Assembly: GCA_965198855.1 (NCBI GenBank)
Contig: CBDAPZ010000001.1
Span: 868,001-932,000, forward strand
Direction: 5' to 3'
From: BOG-908 sp965198855
GTDB lineage: Bacteria > Pseudomonadota > Alphaproteobacteria > Acetobacterales > Acetobacteraceae
Length of the DNA stretch: 64,000 nt
The translations under genes and the position numbers were made by a program. Of the stretch, positions 9,461-17,127 are shown in pieces. The notes under the pieces were generated by a model. It did not search any database and was not told the DNA's origin. It was given only the letters and a program-made list of their open reading frames with translations. Numbering within the stretch: position 1 is the first letter of the stretch; each line of letters begins with the position of its first letter.

Positions 9461-9555
9461 CAAGCTTTTCCGCAGATGACGAAGATGAAATTGGATGACA
9501 CGGATAAGATGCTTAGTCGTCTTTTCTAATCCGCGTCATCACAGGCAAGCTTTTC
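9461..9555. repeat. Palindromic intergenic element (TCCGCAGATGA family)
   Basis: The segment begins GCAAGCTTTTCCGCAGATGA and ends in CAGGCAAGCTTTT. An internal imperfect stem pairs GATGACACGGATAAG (9495-9509) with CTAATCCGCGTCATC (9526-9540). A relative lies at 38012-38097 (CTTTCCGCAGATGTCGCAGATG ... TCATCTGCGGAAGACTT). The right half forms the last codons and stop of the convergent DUF1045 gene. Likely a dispersed bidirectional-terminator or REP-like element. Confidence 0.55.
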
Positions 9556-10215
9556 CCCTTGGCATGGAAGCCGTTCGGCGATGAGGAACGGCGCCTGGCC
9601 TGCCTGCGTGAAGATTGCGATGTCTTCGACGCGCTGAACTTTCGTAAGCGCCTCCGCAAAATACATTCGTGCTGCTGGCAGCAGGATTGCCATTTCGGCC
9701 GGATCGAGGCGGCCGGTGAGGGTCATGTGGAAGCGCCATTCCTGCATGACGTAAGGATAGCCCCAGCGCGCAAGCATGGTTTCCTGGCTCGGAGTCAGTT
9801 TGGTGGTTCGGCGTTTTGCCAGCTCGACGTCGGTGAGCGGCAGGCGGTGCGGGTCGGTGTCACGGACGCAGGCATCGGCAAGGGCGTGCAAAGCGGAGCA
9901 TGGGCTGGTTTCGCGGAGGGCGAGAAAGCCGCCGATTTCGGCTACTTCAAGGGATGGCAGGTCGAAGGGCGTTTGGCTTTGTGCGAGGTGTTCGGCGGTG
10001 GCGTGAAAGTCGTGCCAGTCGGTGGCTAGGCGCATCGGGGGACGCAACGTGGCGTGAAAACCGTAGAGGCGTGGCGCTTCGGTGGCCTCGGCGAGGCCGG
10101 GGATAGTGGGCTGCGGGCACGCGATGTTGCGTTCGGGGTCGCGGCCAAGCCAGGTGTTGGCGGCATGAGAGAGCGGGTTGTCGGGGTTGGGGCTCCAGAA
10201 GAGCGCGGCGCGCAT
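9526..10215 (-). CDS. DUF1045 2H-phosphoesterase-like phosphonate metabolism protein
   Basis: 229 aa from ATG 10215, whose A overlaps the phnM stop (TGATG), so translation is coupled and the 10242 start is unnecessary. Two HxT motifs of the 2H phosphoesterase fold are visible: YGFHATLRPP at about residues 51-60 and WRFHMTLTGRL at about 152-162. The family occurs with C-P lyase genes and is thought to process phosphonate-pathway nucleotides or cyclic phosphates, but no reaction is proven. The last 10 or so residues (GEKLACDDAD) are encoded by a palindromic repeat shared with 38 kb, so the natural C-terminus may have been changed by insertion of that element. Confidence 0.85.
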   Translation of the reverse strand: MRAALFWSPNPDNPLSHAANTWLGRDPERNIACPQPTIPGLAEATEAPRLYGFHATLRPPMRLATDWHDFHATAEHLAQSQTPFDLPSLEVAEIGGFLALRETSPCSALHALADACVRDTDPHRLPLTDVELAKRRTTKLTPSQETMLARWGYPYVMQEWRFHMTLTGRLDPAEMAILLPAARMYFAEALTKVQRVEDIAIFTQAGQAPFLIAERLPCQGEKLACDDAD

Positions 10216-11348
10216 CAGGCGACACGTTCGCCGGCGCACCACACGGCGCGGATGGCGGGGATGCCCTCATGCAGGCGGATGCGGACCAGGTCGGCCCGCA
10301 GGCCAGGCGTGATGCTCCCGCGGTCGGTAAGGCCAATCATGCGGGCCGGCGCATCGGCTATGAGGGACGCGGCGTGCGGCAGGTCGCACCCTCCGGCTTC
10401 GGCGATGACGAAGGCGGCGTGGACCAGGCTGGCGGGCACGTAGTCGGAGGCCAGCGCGTCCAGCAAGCCGGCTTCGAGCAGCGCCATCGCCGCGACATTG
10501 CCGGAGTGCGAGCCGCCGCGGACGATGTTGGGAGCGCCGCCGATGATGCGCATGCCACCGGCGCGGGCGGCCCTGGCGGCGGCCATACTGACAGGGAATT
10601 CGCTGATCTTGATGCCGCCGGCGAGGTTTGCGGCGATGTCTGCCTCGGTGCGGTCGTCGTGGCTGGCAATGGTGATGGCCGCTCCGCGCAGCATGTCCAG
10701 CAGGGCGGCGCGGTTGGCGGCATAATAGCGGGTTCGGCGGGCAGTGAGGGCGAGGATGCGCTGTTCGATACTGTCGGGCGCTTCGCCGTCCCGCAGGCGC
10801 ATCTGGCGGTAGCGCGTGATGTCACCGTATTGGCCGGTGCCGGGCGTGTGGTCCATCAGGCTGACCATCGCCAACCAGGGGTGGGCAACGAGCCCGGCGA
10901 GCAGTGCGGGTGTGCCGGGGGCAGGCAGTTCGCAGCGTAGATGCAGGCGATGGTCGCATTTGAGCAGCCCGGCTGCGCGCAACGCGTTGATGTCGGCCAC
11001 GCCGTCGAGGCTGGTGCGCTGACGGTCCTCGTCGAAGCCCAGATCGCCAAGGCAGAACGAATCCAGGACCGTGGTGATCCCCGCGGCAGCGCATTGCGCG
11101 TCATGCGCAAGGAAGGCGGCGCGGCTCGGCCATCGCGCGCCGGCGCGGGGTTCGACCTGGCGTTCAAGATTATCGGTATGCAGGTCTACGGCGCCGGGCA
11201 GCAGGGTGTCGCCCTCGAGATCCACGGCGCTAGGCGCGTGGCTGTGGCCGGACTGCACGTCGCGAATGATAGGGCCGTCGAGCACGACCGTCCCGGTGAA
11301 TGCCGCCTCCGGGAGCATCAGGGTGGCATTGGTAAGGATGAGGGACAT
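10215..11348 (-). CDS. phnM: Alpha-D-ribose 1-methylphosphonate 5-triphosphate diphosphatase
   Basis: 377 aa amidohydrolase-fold enzyme of the C-P lyase pathway. It releases pyrophosphate from the ribosyl methylphosphonate triphosphate intermediate. Visible metal-site motifs are LPGAVDLHTDNLE at about residues 50-62, the VSLMDHTPGTGQY block and IASHDDRTEAD, all PhnM-specific. ATG 11348 gives the expected MSLILTNATLMLP start. It is co-transcribed with the DUF1045 gene. phnG-L and phnN are not in this window, so the core C-P lyase must lie elsewhere or be absent. Confidence 0.93.
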   Translation of the reverse strand: MSLILTNATLMLPEAAFTGTVVLDGPIIRDVQSGHSHAPSAVDLEGDTLLPGAVDLHTDNLERQVEPRAGARWPSRAAFLAHDAQCAAAGITTVLDSFCLGDLGFDEDRQRTSLDGVADINALRAAGLLKCDHRLHLRCELPAPGTPALLAGLVAHPWLAMVSLMDHTPGTGQYGDITRYRQMRLRDGEAPDSIEQRILALTARRTRYYAANRAALLDMLRGAAITIASHDDRTEADIAANLAGGIKISEFPVSMAAARAARAGGMRIIGGAPNIVRGGSHSGNVAAMALLEAGLLDALASDYVPASLVHAAFVIAEAGGCDLPHAASLIADAPARMIGLTDRGSITPGLRADLVRIRLHEGIPAIRAVWCAGERVA

Positions 11349-11502
11349 GCGCCGAATATTACTGACAAACGGATGCGACAGGGAGACGGCGTTTGCCTTG
11401 CAGCCATTCAGGCGGAGTGGGAACGGTTCCGATTTGATAACTAAATTCCATGCAACTTAAGCGCTCGCCGGCACGTCATGTCTGTTCGATAGGATATTTG
11501 TA

Positions 11503-11907
11503 ATGCATGCCGATCCCATTTTGATCGTCGAGGACGAGATGTTCCTCGCTTTGGATATCGAGAATATCTTGCAGACCGGCGGTTACACCGTCGCCGGAAT
11601 CGCTGCAGACCGGGAAGAGGCGATGGCTGCCGCGGATGGCGCCAAGATCGCTTTCGTCGACGTCAATCTGCGGGATGGGCCGACAGGGCCCGGCATCGCG
11701 CGCGATCTTGCCGAACGCCACGGGATCACCGTGGTGTATGTAACGGCAAACCCGTCGCAGATCGGCACGCAGGCGCGCGGTGCTGTGGGCGTTGTCGCCA
11801 AGCCATTCAGGGAGGACTCGATCCTGCACGCGGCGTCGCTCGCCGGGCCTTGCCAAACGGCCTATGCCGAAGCCGAAGCCGATCCGGGATTGATCCTGTT
11901 CAACTAG
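11503..11907 (+). CDS. Single-domain response regulator receiver
   Basis: 134 aa with a receiver domain and no output domain. The acidic pair is E10-D11, the phospho-acceptor D53 in FVDVN, T81 in YVTAN and K100 in VAKPF, all key CheY-like residues. It is convergent with an HWE sensor kinase gene 29 bases away, which is its likely partner. Stand-alone receivers beside HWE/HisKA_2 kinases are common in alphaproteobacteria and typically act by phospho-relay or protein binding. Targets are not evident. Confidence 0.85.
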   Translation: MHADPILIVEDEMFLALDIENILQTGGYTVAGIAADREEAMAAADGAKIAFVDVNLRDGPTGPGIARDLAERHGITVVYVTANPSQIGTQARGAVGVVAKPFREDSILHAASLAGPCQTAYAEAEADPGLILFN

Positions 11908-11936
11908 GCTAGACGATGTTGTCGTCTGGCCCTCAC

Positions 11937-13490
11937 TTATCTGGCTAGACGGCAGAGCGAGGACACGGGAACTGTCAGGGTGAAGTGGAGACCTTCCGGC
12001 AGCCAGACCCGCCGGAGGTGGCCGCCAAGCTGTCTCACGCCACCAATCTCGATCAGCTGGCTACCGAAGCCGGCATGCTCGGGCAATGTGGCAATCTCCG
12101 GGCCACCGGTCTCGCGCCAGTCGAACGCCATCGTGTCGCCAGACTGGGCAATCGAGAGATGCACCTTGCCCCCGTCGCGCGACAAAGCACCGTATTTGGC
12201 GGCATTGGTAGCCAACTCATGAAACAGCAGCGCGAACGGTGTGGCGGCCTGGTCGTCGATGACGGCATCGTCGCCGCTCATGACAATTCGCGGCCCCGCA
12301 TCGGTGTCATAGGGCAGAAAAAGCTGTCGTAAGGCGCCCTGCAGGCTGTTGGCGGAGGGCCCGGGCTGGGAGGCGGCCGTGTGCGGCCGCACGAAATCAT
12401 GGGCGCGGCCGAGGGCGATGATGCGTTCGCGCAGATCCTCGGCCATGTCCCGGGCTTCGGGATAACGGCGGGCGGACAGGGAGATCATGCCGGAGATGAT
12501 GGAGAAGATGTTCTTGATGCGGTGGCTGAGCTCCTGGCTGATGAGCTGGCGCTGTTCGGCCACGCGCTTCTGCTCATCGATGTCGGTGCAGGTGCCGAAC
12601 CAGCGCGCTACGTCGCCATCGGGGCCATACATCGGTACAGCGCGACCGAGCGTCCAACGATACGAGCCGTCGGCGTTGCGCAGGCGGTATTCAATTTCGT
12701 AGGGCTCATGGGTGGCGAGCGATTCTTCCCAGCGTGCGAGTGTGCGTGCGGAATCCTCGGGGTGGAGCAACGCGCTCCAAGCGGTGCCGTCGGCGCTACC
12801 GGGCTGCAGGCCGGTGAAGGCATACCATCGCGCGTTGAAGTAGTCGCAAAAGCCGTCCGATTGGGCGGACCATACCATTTGCGGCATCGTATCGGCCAGA
12901 ACGCGAAAGCGAGTCTCGCGCTCGACCAGGGCCTCCTGGAAAGCGCGGTCGCTCTCCGCACGCTGCCTGGCGCGGCGGCGTGCCGTCAGCGCCAGCATCA
13001 CCTGCTCGGCCAGAACGGTCAGGGTATGGGTTTGAAGCGCAGTCAGCCCTTCGCGCGGCACGCTGTCGATCACGCACAACGCGCCCAAGGGTGCACCTTC
13101 CGAGGAGCGCAGCGGAGCGCCGGCGTAAAAGCGGATATGCGGGTCGCCGCGAACGAGCGGGTTGTCGGCAAAACGCGGGTCCGCCAGGGCGTCGGGCACT
13201 ATCATGATCTCCGGCCGCAGCATGGCATGCTGGCAGAAGGAGACGTCACGCGGGGTCTGTGCCGCTGCAAGCCCGGTGCGTGCAAGGAAACGCTGGTGAT
13301 CGGAGTCGACGAGAGAGACGAGGGATATCGGCGCGCCGCAGATTTCGGCGGCAAGGGACGTCAGCGCATCGAGCGCGCTGTCGTTGATGCCGGCCTCGGC
13401 ATCGTGCTCCGCCAGCACCTTGAGCCTGACCTGCTCGTCAAAAAATCCACTCAAGCCGGCTCGCAGGTTTGGAGAGGTGTCGAGCTGCAC
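11937..13490 (-). CDS. GAF-PAS-HWE sensor histidine kinase
   Basis: About 517 aa if started at GTG 13490. The frame is open to 13793, but those upstream codons look untranslated (Arg/Pro-rich, no ATG before the GAF domain), so the exact start is uncertain. Domains in order: GAF at about 20-165 (SLVDSDHQRFLARTGL, FYAGAPLRSSEGAPLGALCV), PAS at about 190-310 (ETRFRVLADTMPQMVWSAQ, GYRW-like SYRWTLGRAVP), then HWE kinase with H-box ELSHRIKNIFSIISGM, N-box HELATNAAKYGALS and the WRETGGP block. No membrane segment or signal peptide is visible, so it is probably cytosolic. The GAF region resembles those of blue-light or redox-sensing kinases but lacks a recognisable chromophore site. Convergent with the receiver gene. 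Confidence 0.85.
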   Translation of the reverse strand: MQLDTSPNLRAGLSGFFDEQVRLKVLAEHDAEAGINDSALDALTSLAAEICGAPISLVSLVDSDHQRFLARTGLAAAQTPRDVSFCQHAMLRPEIMIVPDALADPRFADNPLVRGDPHIRFYAGAPLRSSEGAPLGALCVIDSVPREGLTALQTHTLTVLAEQVMLALTARRRARQRAESDRAFQEALVERETRFRVLADTMPQMVWSAQSDGFCDYFNARWYAFTGLQPGSADGTAWSALLHPEDSARTLARWEESLATHEPYEIEYRLRNADGSYRWTLGRAVPMYGPDGDVARWFGTCTDIDEQKRVAEQRQLISQELSHRIKNIFSIISGMISLSARRYPEARDMAEDLRERIIALGRAHDFVRPHTAASQPGPSANSLQGALRQLFLPYDTDAGPRIVMSGDDAVIDDQAATPFALLFHELATNAAKYGALSRDGGKVHLSIAQSGDTMAFDWRETGGPEIATLPEHAGFGSQLIEIGGVRQLGGHLRRVWLPEGLHFTLTVPVSSLCRLAR

Positions 13491-13809
13491 CTGTCGGGTG
13501 GGTGGAAAACGCGCCCTCAATAAGGTGAACCCATCGGTAGGGCAAGCATGGCGGCGGCTCGGGGAAGGCGTACCGAGCGAAGAGCGCCGGGCTGGCGGCC
13601 TTCGTTTCGATGGGTCGCGGTGGCCTCCCGGATGGCAATGAAGCCTCGTGACAACCGCAGCTTGTGCAATGCATAAGGTATGCGTTGCGACCAAAGGCGA
13701 TGTTGTTGGCAGATGAATACGAAATGTAAAAGAAACTATCGACAATACGCATCGAACTGCTAAGAAACGTTTTGTGCTAGCAGGATCAACCAAGAGCAGG
13801 AATACGACG
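13491..13809. other. Intergenic region, divergent promoters expected
   Basis: About 320 bases between the HWE kinase and the GlcG-like gene. It contains the open but probably untranslated upstream part of the kinase frame, and an AT-richer part (13670-13770). AGGA at about 13797-13800 may serve as ribosome binding site for ATG 13810. I see no clear repeat or RNA gene. Confidence 0.4.
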
Positions 13810-14541
13810 ATGCTTCAATGTAGTCGCCTCGCAGCAATCATTCTCGTCGCCGGAACGGTTACGGCGCACGCGGATTCAGGGTGCGGGATCTCGGGCGGTA
13901 TTGTGCAAGCCATACAGGGCCAGTTGAGGACGGTGGTGAACCTTTCCGATGCGAACGGCGGCATTTTCAAGCCGAACCGCATGTGGTCGGCGATCGTGGA
14001 CCGTGAGGGCGTGCTGTGCTCGATCAAGAGCTCGGCCGAGTTTGCGCCGACGCTTGATGTGTGGCCCGGCAGCCGGGCGATCGCCATCGCCAAGGCTGGG
14101 ACGGCGAATGATTTCTCCAATAACGGACTGGCACTTTCGACAGCCAATCTCTACGGGCCTACACAGCCCGGCGGCTCGTTGTTCGGGCTGAACAATTCCA
14201 ATCCGTTCAAGCCTGGGGACGTCGATAGTGCCAAGAAGCCGGTCGGCGATGTGCCAGGCGGGATCATCACTTTCGGCGGCGGTGTTGCGCTGTACAACGG
14301 CAAGGGTCAGGTGATCGGGGCGCTGGGCGTGAGCGGCGACAGTTCCTGCGCCGATCACGCGATCGCTTTCCGGATGCGTGCGCTTTCCGGCTATAATGTC
14401 GTGCCCTCAGGCGTGGCACCCGACAATACGGACAATATTATCTATGCGGCGGCGGGTAAAGCGCCGACGGGTTTCGAGCAGCCGCATTGCTTTCCGAGTG
14501 ACCTGACGCCGGCGCAGGTGGAGAATATTCCGGCGCATTGA
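13810..14541 (+). CDS. Secreted GlcG/HbpS-like (DUF336) protein
   Basis: 243 aa from ATG 13810 (MLQCSRLAAIILVAGTVTAHA), chosen because it gives a signal peptide cleaved at about residue 21. The body has the GlcG/HbpS pattern: SRAIAIAKAGTANDFS, IITFGGGVALYNGKGQVIGALGVSGDSSCADHAIA. The GGV-GALGVSG-x-DHAIA core is typical of the heme-binding/GlcG fold. Such periplasmic proteins are commonly found near PQQ or cytochrome-dependent oxidoreductases, but no neighbour gives a clue here. Haem binding is a family possibility only. Confidence 0.75.
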   Translation: MLQCSRLAAIILVAGTVTAHADSGCGISGGIVQAIQGQLRTVVNLSDANGGIFKPNRMWSAIVDREGVLCSIKSSAEFAPTLDVWPGSRAIAIAKAGTANDFSNNGLALSTANLYGPTQPGGSLFGLNNSNPFKPGDVDSAKKPVGDVPGGIITFGGGVALYNGKGQVIGALGVSGDSSCADHAIAFRMRALSGYNVVPSGVAPDNTDNIIYAAAGKAPTGFEQPHCFPSDLTPAQVENIPAH

Positions 14542-14549
14542 AGAAAGGT

Positions 14550-14585
14550 CTTCTTTTCTGAAGAAAAGAAGCAAAAGACTTTTAT
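14550..14585. repeat. AT-rich palindrome at gene end
   Basis: A 10-bp stem (CTTCTTTTCT at 14550-14559 with AGAAAAGAAG at 14562-14571, loop GA) followed by GCAAAAGACTTTTATG. It starts 8 bases after the stop of the GlcG-like gene, in the terminator position. Same family as 4769-4832, 14824-14858, 50684-50718, 52198-52235, 54543-54613, 57991-58026, 58084-58119 and 61879-61915. Confidence 0.6.
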
Positions 14586-14662
14586 GACTTGAACCACGCT
14601 TCCGGATAGTTCCGCGACAGCAAAATAAAACCATCCTTGATGGGACAAAAAAGAATTAAATC

Positions 14663-14745
14663 AAAAAGGCACGAAGGTTTTCACGAAGAAAAAGGGATTT
14701 GCTCTAGCCTTCACTTTTTCTTCGTGAAAGTCTTTGTGTCTTTTT
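14663..14745. repeat. Long imperfect inverted repeat (CTTCGTGAAA family)
   Basis: Arms 14663-14694 and 14714-14745 (32 bases each, 4 mismatches) enclose a 19-base loop. Inner arm portions TTTCACGAAGAAAAAG / CTTTTTCTTCGTGAAA are identical. It lies midway between the GlcG-like gene end and the convergent end of the polysaccharide operon, so it may stop transcription from both sides. Unlike the other AT palindromes in sequence. Confidence 0.6.
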
Positions 14746-14823
14746 GGTAAATTCTTGCTCCAACGGGGCAGAACAAACATTTTATCGCTGTCGCGGACCT
14801 ATCCGTCAGCACTCATCAAGCCA

Positions 14824-14858
14824 TAAAAGGTCTTTGGTCCTTTTTTTCAAAAAAGAAC
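14824..14858. terminator. AT-rich palindrome after the 18-gene operon
   Basis: The + strand reads AAAAGGTCTTTGGTCC followed by TTTTTTTCAAAAAAGAAC. On the minus strand it is a short hairpin then a T-rich run, beginning about 12 bases after the last stop (TAG at 14870-14872) of the polysaccharide operon. Position and structure fit a terminator; it belongs to the dispersed AT palindrome family. Confidence 0.55.
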
Positions 14859-14869
14859 TTCTTGCTTTG

Positions 14870-15739
14870 CTATAGGTACTGCGCCGGGTTCTGCCGGCAA
14901 ATCCGTATGTAGCTACGCGACCGGCTGCACGTGGCAAGAAAAGCGCGCACGCCCAACGGACCCTTGCGGCGCACGTCATGGGCGAGGATATGCGCGTAAG
15001 CCAGGACCAGGAAGCCTAGCGCTTTCGCCCGATGCCGTTCGACCCAGAAATAGCGCTTGAAGGTGACGTAGATGCGCGAGGCCTCGATAAAGGGCGCGTA
15101 GAAATCGCGATTGGTGGGCGAGGGGAAATGCGCGTTGACGAGCGCGGGTCGGAAGGCGATGTGGTGGCCGTGCAGGAGCACGGCGCGGCTGGCGAAATCC
15201 ATTTCCTCGTAGCCATAGACGAGGTTTTCGTCGAATAGGGTTTCTGAGAAGAGCGCTTTCGGGAAGATCGTGGCGTTGATGACGACGGTCTCGTAGGTGT
15301 CGCCTTCCTGGTAGTCGATCGCCTGATAGCCAAGGAATGTTGGCTTGTGCGGATGCACCGGTGTTCCGTGGTTCAACTCTATGCCGGATAGGATGGTTGC
15401 TGGCGGGCACGGCAGGAGCTCGGCCTGTGCCTGTTTAAGGAAGTTGTGGCCCAGCAGGACGTCATCATCGATGAACAAGATATGCGTGCCGGTGGTGGCG
15501 CGTAGCGCGGTGTTGCGGTTGGCGCCGAGGCCGCGCCTTGGGCCGTGTACGAGGATGATGTGCGGAAATGTCGAGGCGAGCAGATGCTGCGTGGCATCGT
15601 CCGTGCTGTCGTCAGAGACGATGACTTCGTGGGGCGGCGTGGTGCCGGCGGCGATCGAGGCGAGGGCCCGGGAAAGGTCGGCCGGCCTGTTGCGGGTGCA
15701 GATGCATATCGAGATTTTGGGGGCGTTCTGCTCGCTCAT
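14870..15739 (-). CDS. Family 2 glycosyltransferase
   Basis: 289 aa from ATG 15739, which overlaps the stop of the upstream polymerase gene by 4 bases (ATGA). GT-A fold features: ISICICTRNRP at about 9-19, the ISDDSTDDAT-type nucleotide block at 41-50, and the DxD-like FIDDDV at 90-94. The later YGYEEMDFASRAVLLHG block is the usual acceptor-side ED motif. The C-terminus is basic. Last gene of the operon. Likely adds a sugar to the lipid-linked repeat unit on the cytoplasmic face; donor sugar unknown. Confidence 0.85.
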   Translation of the reverse strand: MSEQNAPKISICICTRNRPADLSRALASIAAGTTPPHEVIVSDDSTDDATQHLLASTFPHIILVHGPRRGLGANRNTALRATTGTHILFIDDDVLLGHNFLKQAQAELLPCPPATILSGIELNHGTPVHPHKPTFLGYQAIDYQEGDTYETVVINATIFPKALFSETLFDENLVYGYEEMDFASRAVLLHGHHIAFRPALVNAHFPSPTNRDFYAPFIEASRIYVTFKRYFWVERHRAKALGFLVLAYAHILAHDVRRKGPLGVRAFLATCSRSRSYIRICRQNPAQYL

Positions 15740-17127
15740 GTGACTGCGTGGAGGCGCCAGGGGGATGGCTGGTCCAGAGCGAGGGCGTAGCCGAAACAGG
15801 ACCAGAGCAGCACGCCGGCCAATCCGTTGAAGTAGATGAACGGCAGCATGCCGAGCGGACAGAGGGAGGCGGCAGCGAGCGTGCCGGCTAACGCCGAGCC
15901 GCTGGTCTTGGCGATGCGCAACACGCGCAGAGTGAGCCAGAAGATGCAGAAGATGTAGAGCGGGCCGACGAGCCATCCCATGGCTAGGAGGATGGCGAGG
16001 AAGCCGTTATCGATGTTTGCAGTATCCATGGTGCCGGCAGTGGCGGCCTTGCCGCGGCCTTGCGAGCCGATACCCATGCCGATCGGATTGTCGGCGATCA
16101 GCCCGGGCACGAGGTCGAGCATTTGCAGGCGTATCTGCGCGCTTTCATCGTTGCCGAGATTTTGCAGGGTGGTGAAGCGCTTGGTGATCTGCTCGGTGGC
16201 GACGGGGTCGGCCGCCTCCGCGCCGGCGTAGAGGGCGATGGCGGCGACTAGGCCCAGCACGGCGAGGCGGCCGAGGCCGCCGCGGCCGAGGAAGGCGGTG
16301 GCGATGACGCCGATCAGCGTGGAAGCGTAGATCGAGCGCACCTGTGCGAGGGCGAGTGCCAGCAGCGCGCAGATGGCGGCGACCATGCCGAAGGCGGAGC
16401 GGAAATAGGAGAGCAGGATGATCCCCACGCCGCACCAGGCGGCGAGGAAACCGGCATTATTCAGCGTGGAGAAGGCACGATTGCCTGGTGCAAGCGGATA
16501 GGCGACGGTGCCGAGCCCACTTTCGATGAACCATTGCCCGTCCCAATCCGGCATGTGAGCCCATTGGAGAATACCGTAGGCGGCGACGAGAAAAACGGCG
16601 AGCGGGAGGAAGGCGGCGATGTGGGCTTCGGCTTCGCCGATGCGGTCGGCGTGCACCAGGAACAGGAACATGAACAGGATCGGGAACAACCAGTCGGTGG
16701 AGGCGAGCAGGCCGGCAACGATGTCGCCCTGGCAGAAACTGACGAACAGGGCATAGAAGATGCAGCCTGCGAGCACCATCGGCGTGCCGATGCCGCGGCG
16801 TTGCAGCAGGCCTTTTGCGGTAAGCACGTCCCACAGGATGGGCAGCGCCATGAGCAGTGGGGCGGTGAGTACCAGGCTTTGTGTGTTGAAGCCGGCATGC
16901 CATTCCATCAGGCGGCGGGCGAAGCTGGAGCCGAGCCAGAACCACAGCATGGTGGTGAAATAGGCCCAGGGAGACAGCCGGCGGGTGATCACCGTGGCGG
17001 CCAAAGCTGCTGCCAGATAAAGCGTTTTTGCAATACTGGGTGCGTTGACGAGCAGACCGACCATGCCGAGCAGCGCGAAATAGGCGCCGGCGATGACGAG
17101 TTGCACGCGCTTCGGCGTGTTCATCAT
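15736..17127 (-). CDS. Polysaccharide polymerase / O-antigen ligase-like membrane protein
   Basis: 463 aa from ATG 17127 (MMNTPKRVQLVIAGAYFALL), overlapping the upstream gene by 4 bases. It has about 11-12 hydrophobic segments and one large soluble loop near residues 320-385 (FTTLQNLGNDESAQIRLQML ... IGMGIGSQGRGKAA), where Wzy/WaaL proteins carry the catalytic periplasmic loop with Arg and the GxG-type PIGMGIGSQGRG. Within a Wzx/Wzc operon it is the best candidate for the repeat-unit polymerase (Wzy). WaaL-type ligation is the alternative. Such proteins are too divergent to name a linkage. Confidence 0.78.
   Translation of the reverse strand: MMNTPKRVQLVIAGAYFALLGMVGLLVNAPSIAKTLYLAAALAATVITRRLSPWAYFTTMLWFWLGSSFARRLMEWHAGFNTQSLVLTAPLLMALPILWDVLTAKGLLQRRGIGTPMVLAGCIFYALFVSFCQGDIVAGLLASTDWLFPILFMFLFLVHADRIGEAEAHIAAFLPLAVFLVAAYGILQWAHMPDWDGQWFIESGLGTVAYPLAPGNRAFSTLNNAGFLAAWCGVGIILLSYFRSAFGMVAAICALLALALAQVRSIYASTLIGVIATAFLGRGGLGRLAVLGLVAAIALYAGAEAADPVATEQITKRFTTLQNLGNDESAQIRLQMLDLVPGLIADNPIGMGIGSQGRGKAATAGTMDTANIDNGFLAILLAMGWLVGPLYIFCIFWLTLRVLRIAKTSGSALAGTLAAASLCPLGMLPFIYFNGLAGVLLWSCFGYALALDQPSPWRLHAVT

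Noticed and set aside
12381..13523. 380-codon plus frame opposite the HWE kinase
   Set aside because: Shadow; GAF, PAS and kinase motifs are all on the minus strand.
13491..13793. N-terminal 101-residue extension of the HWE kinase
   Set aside because: No further ATG, Arg/Pro/Ser-rich non-protein-like translation, and the GAF domain begins after GTG 13490.
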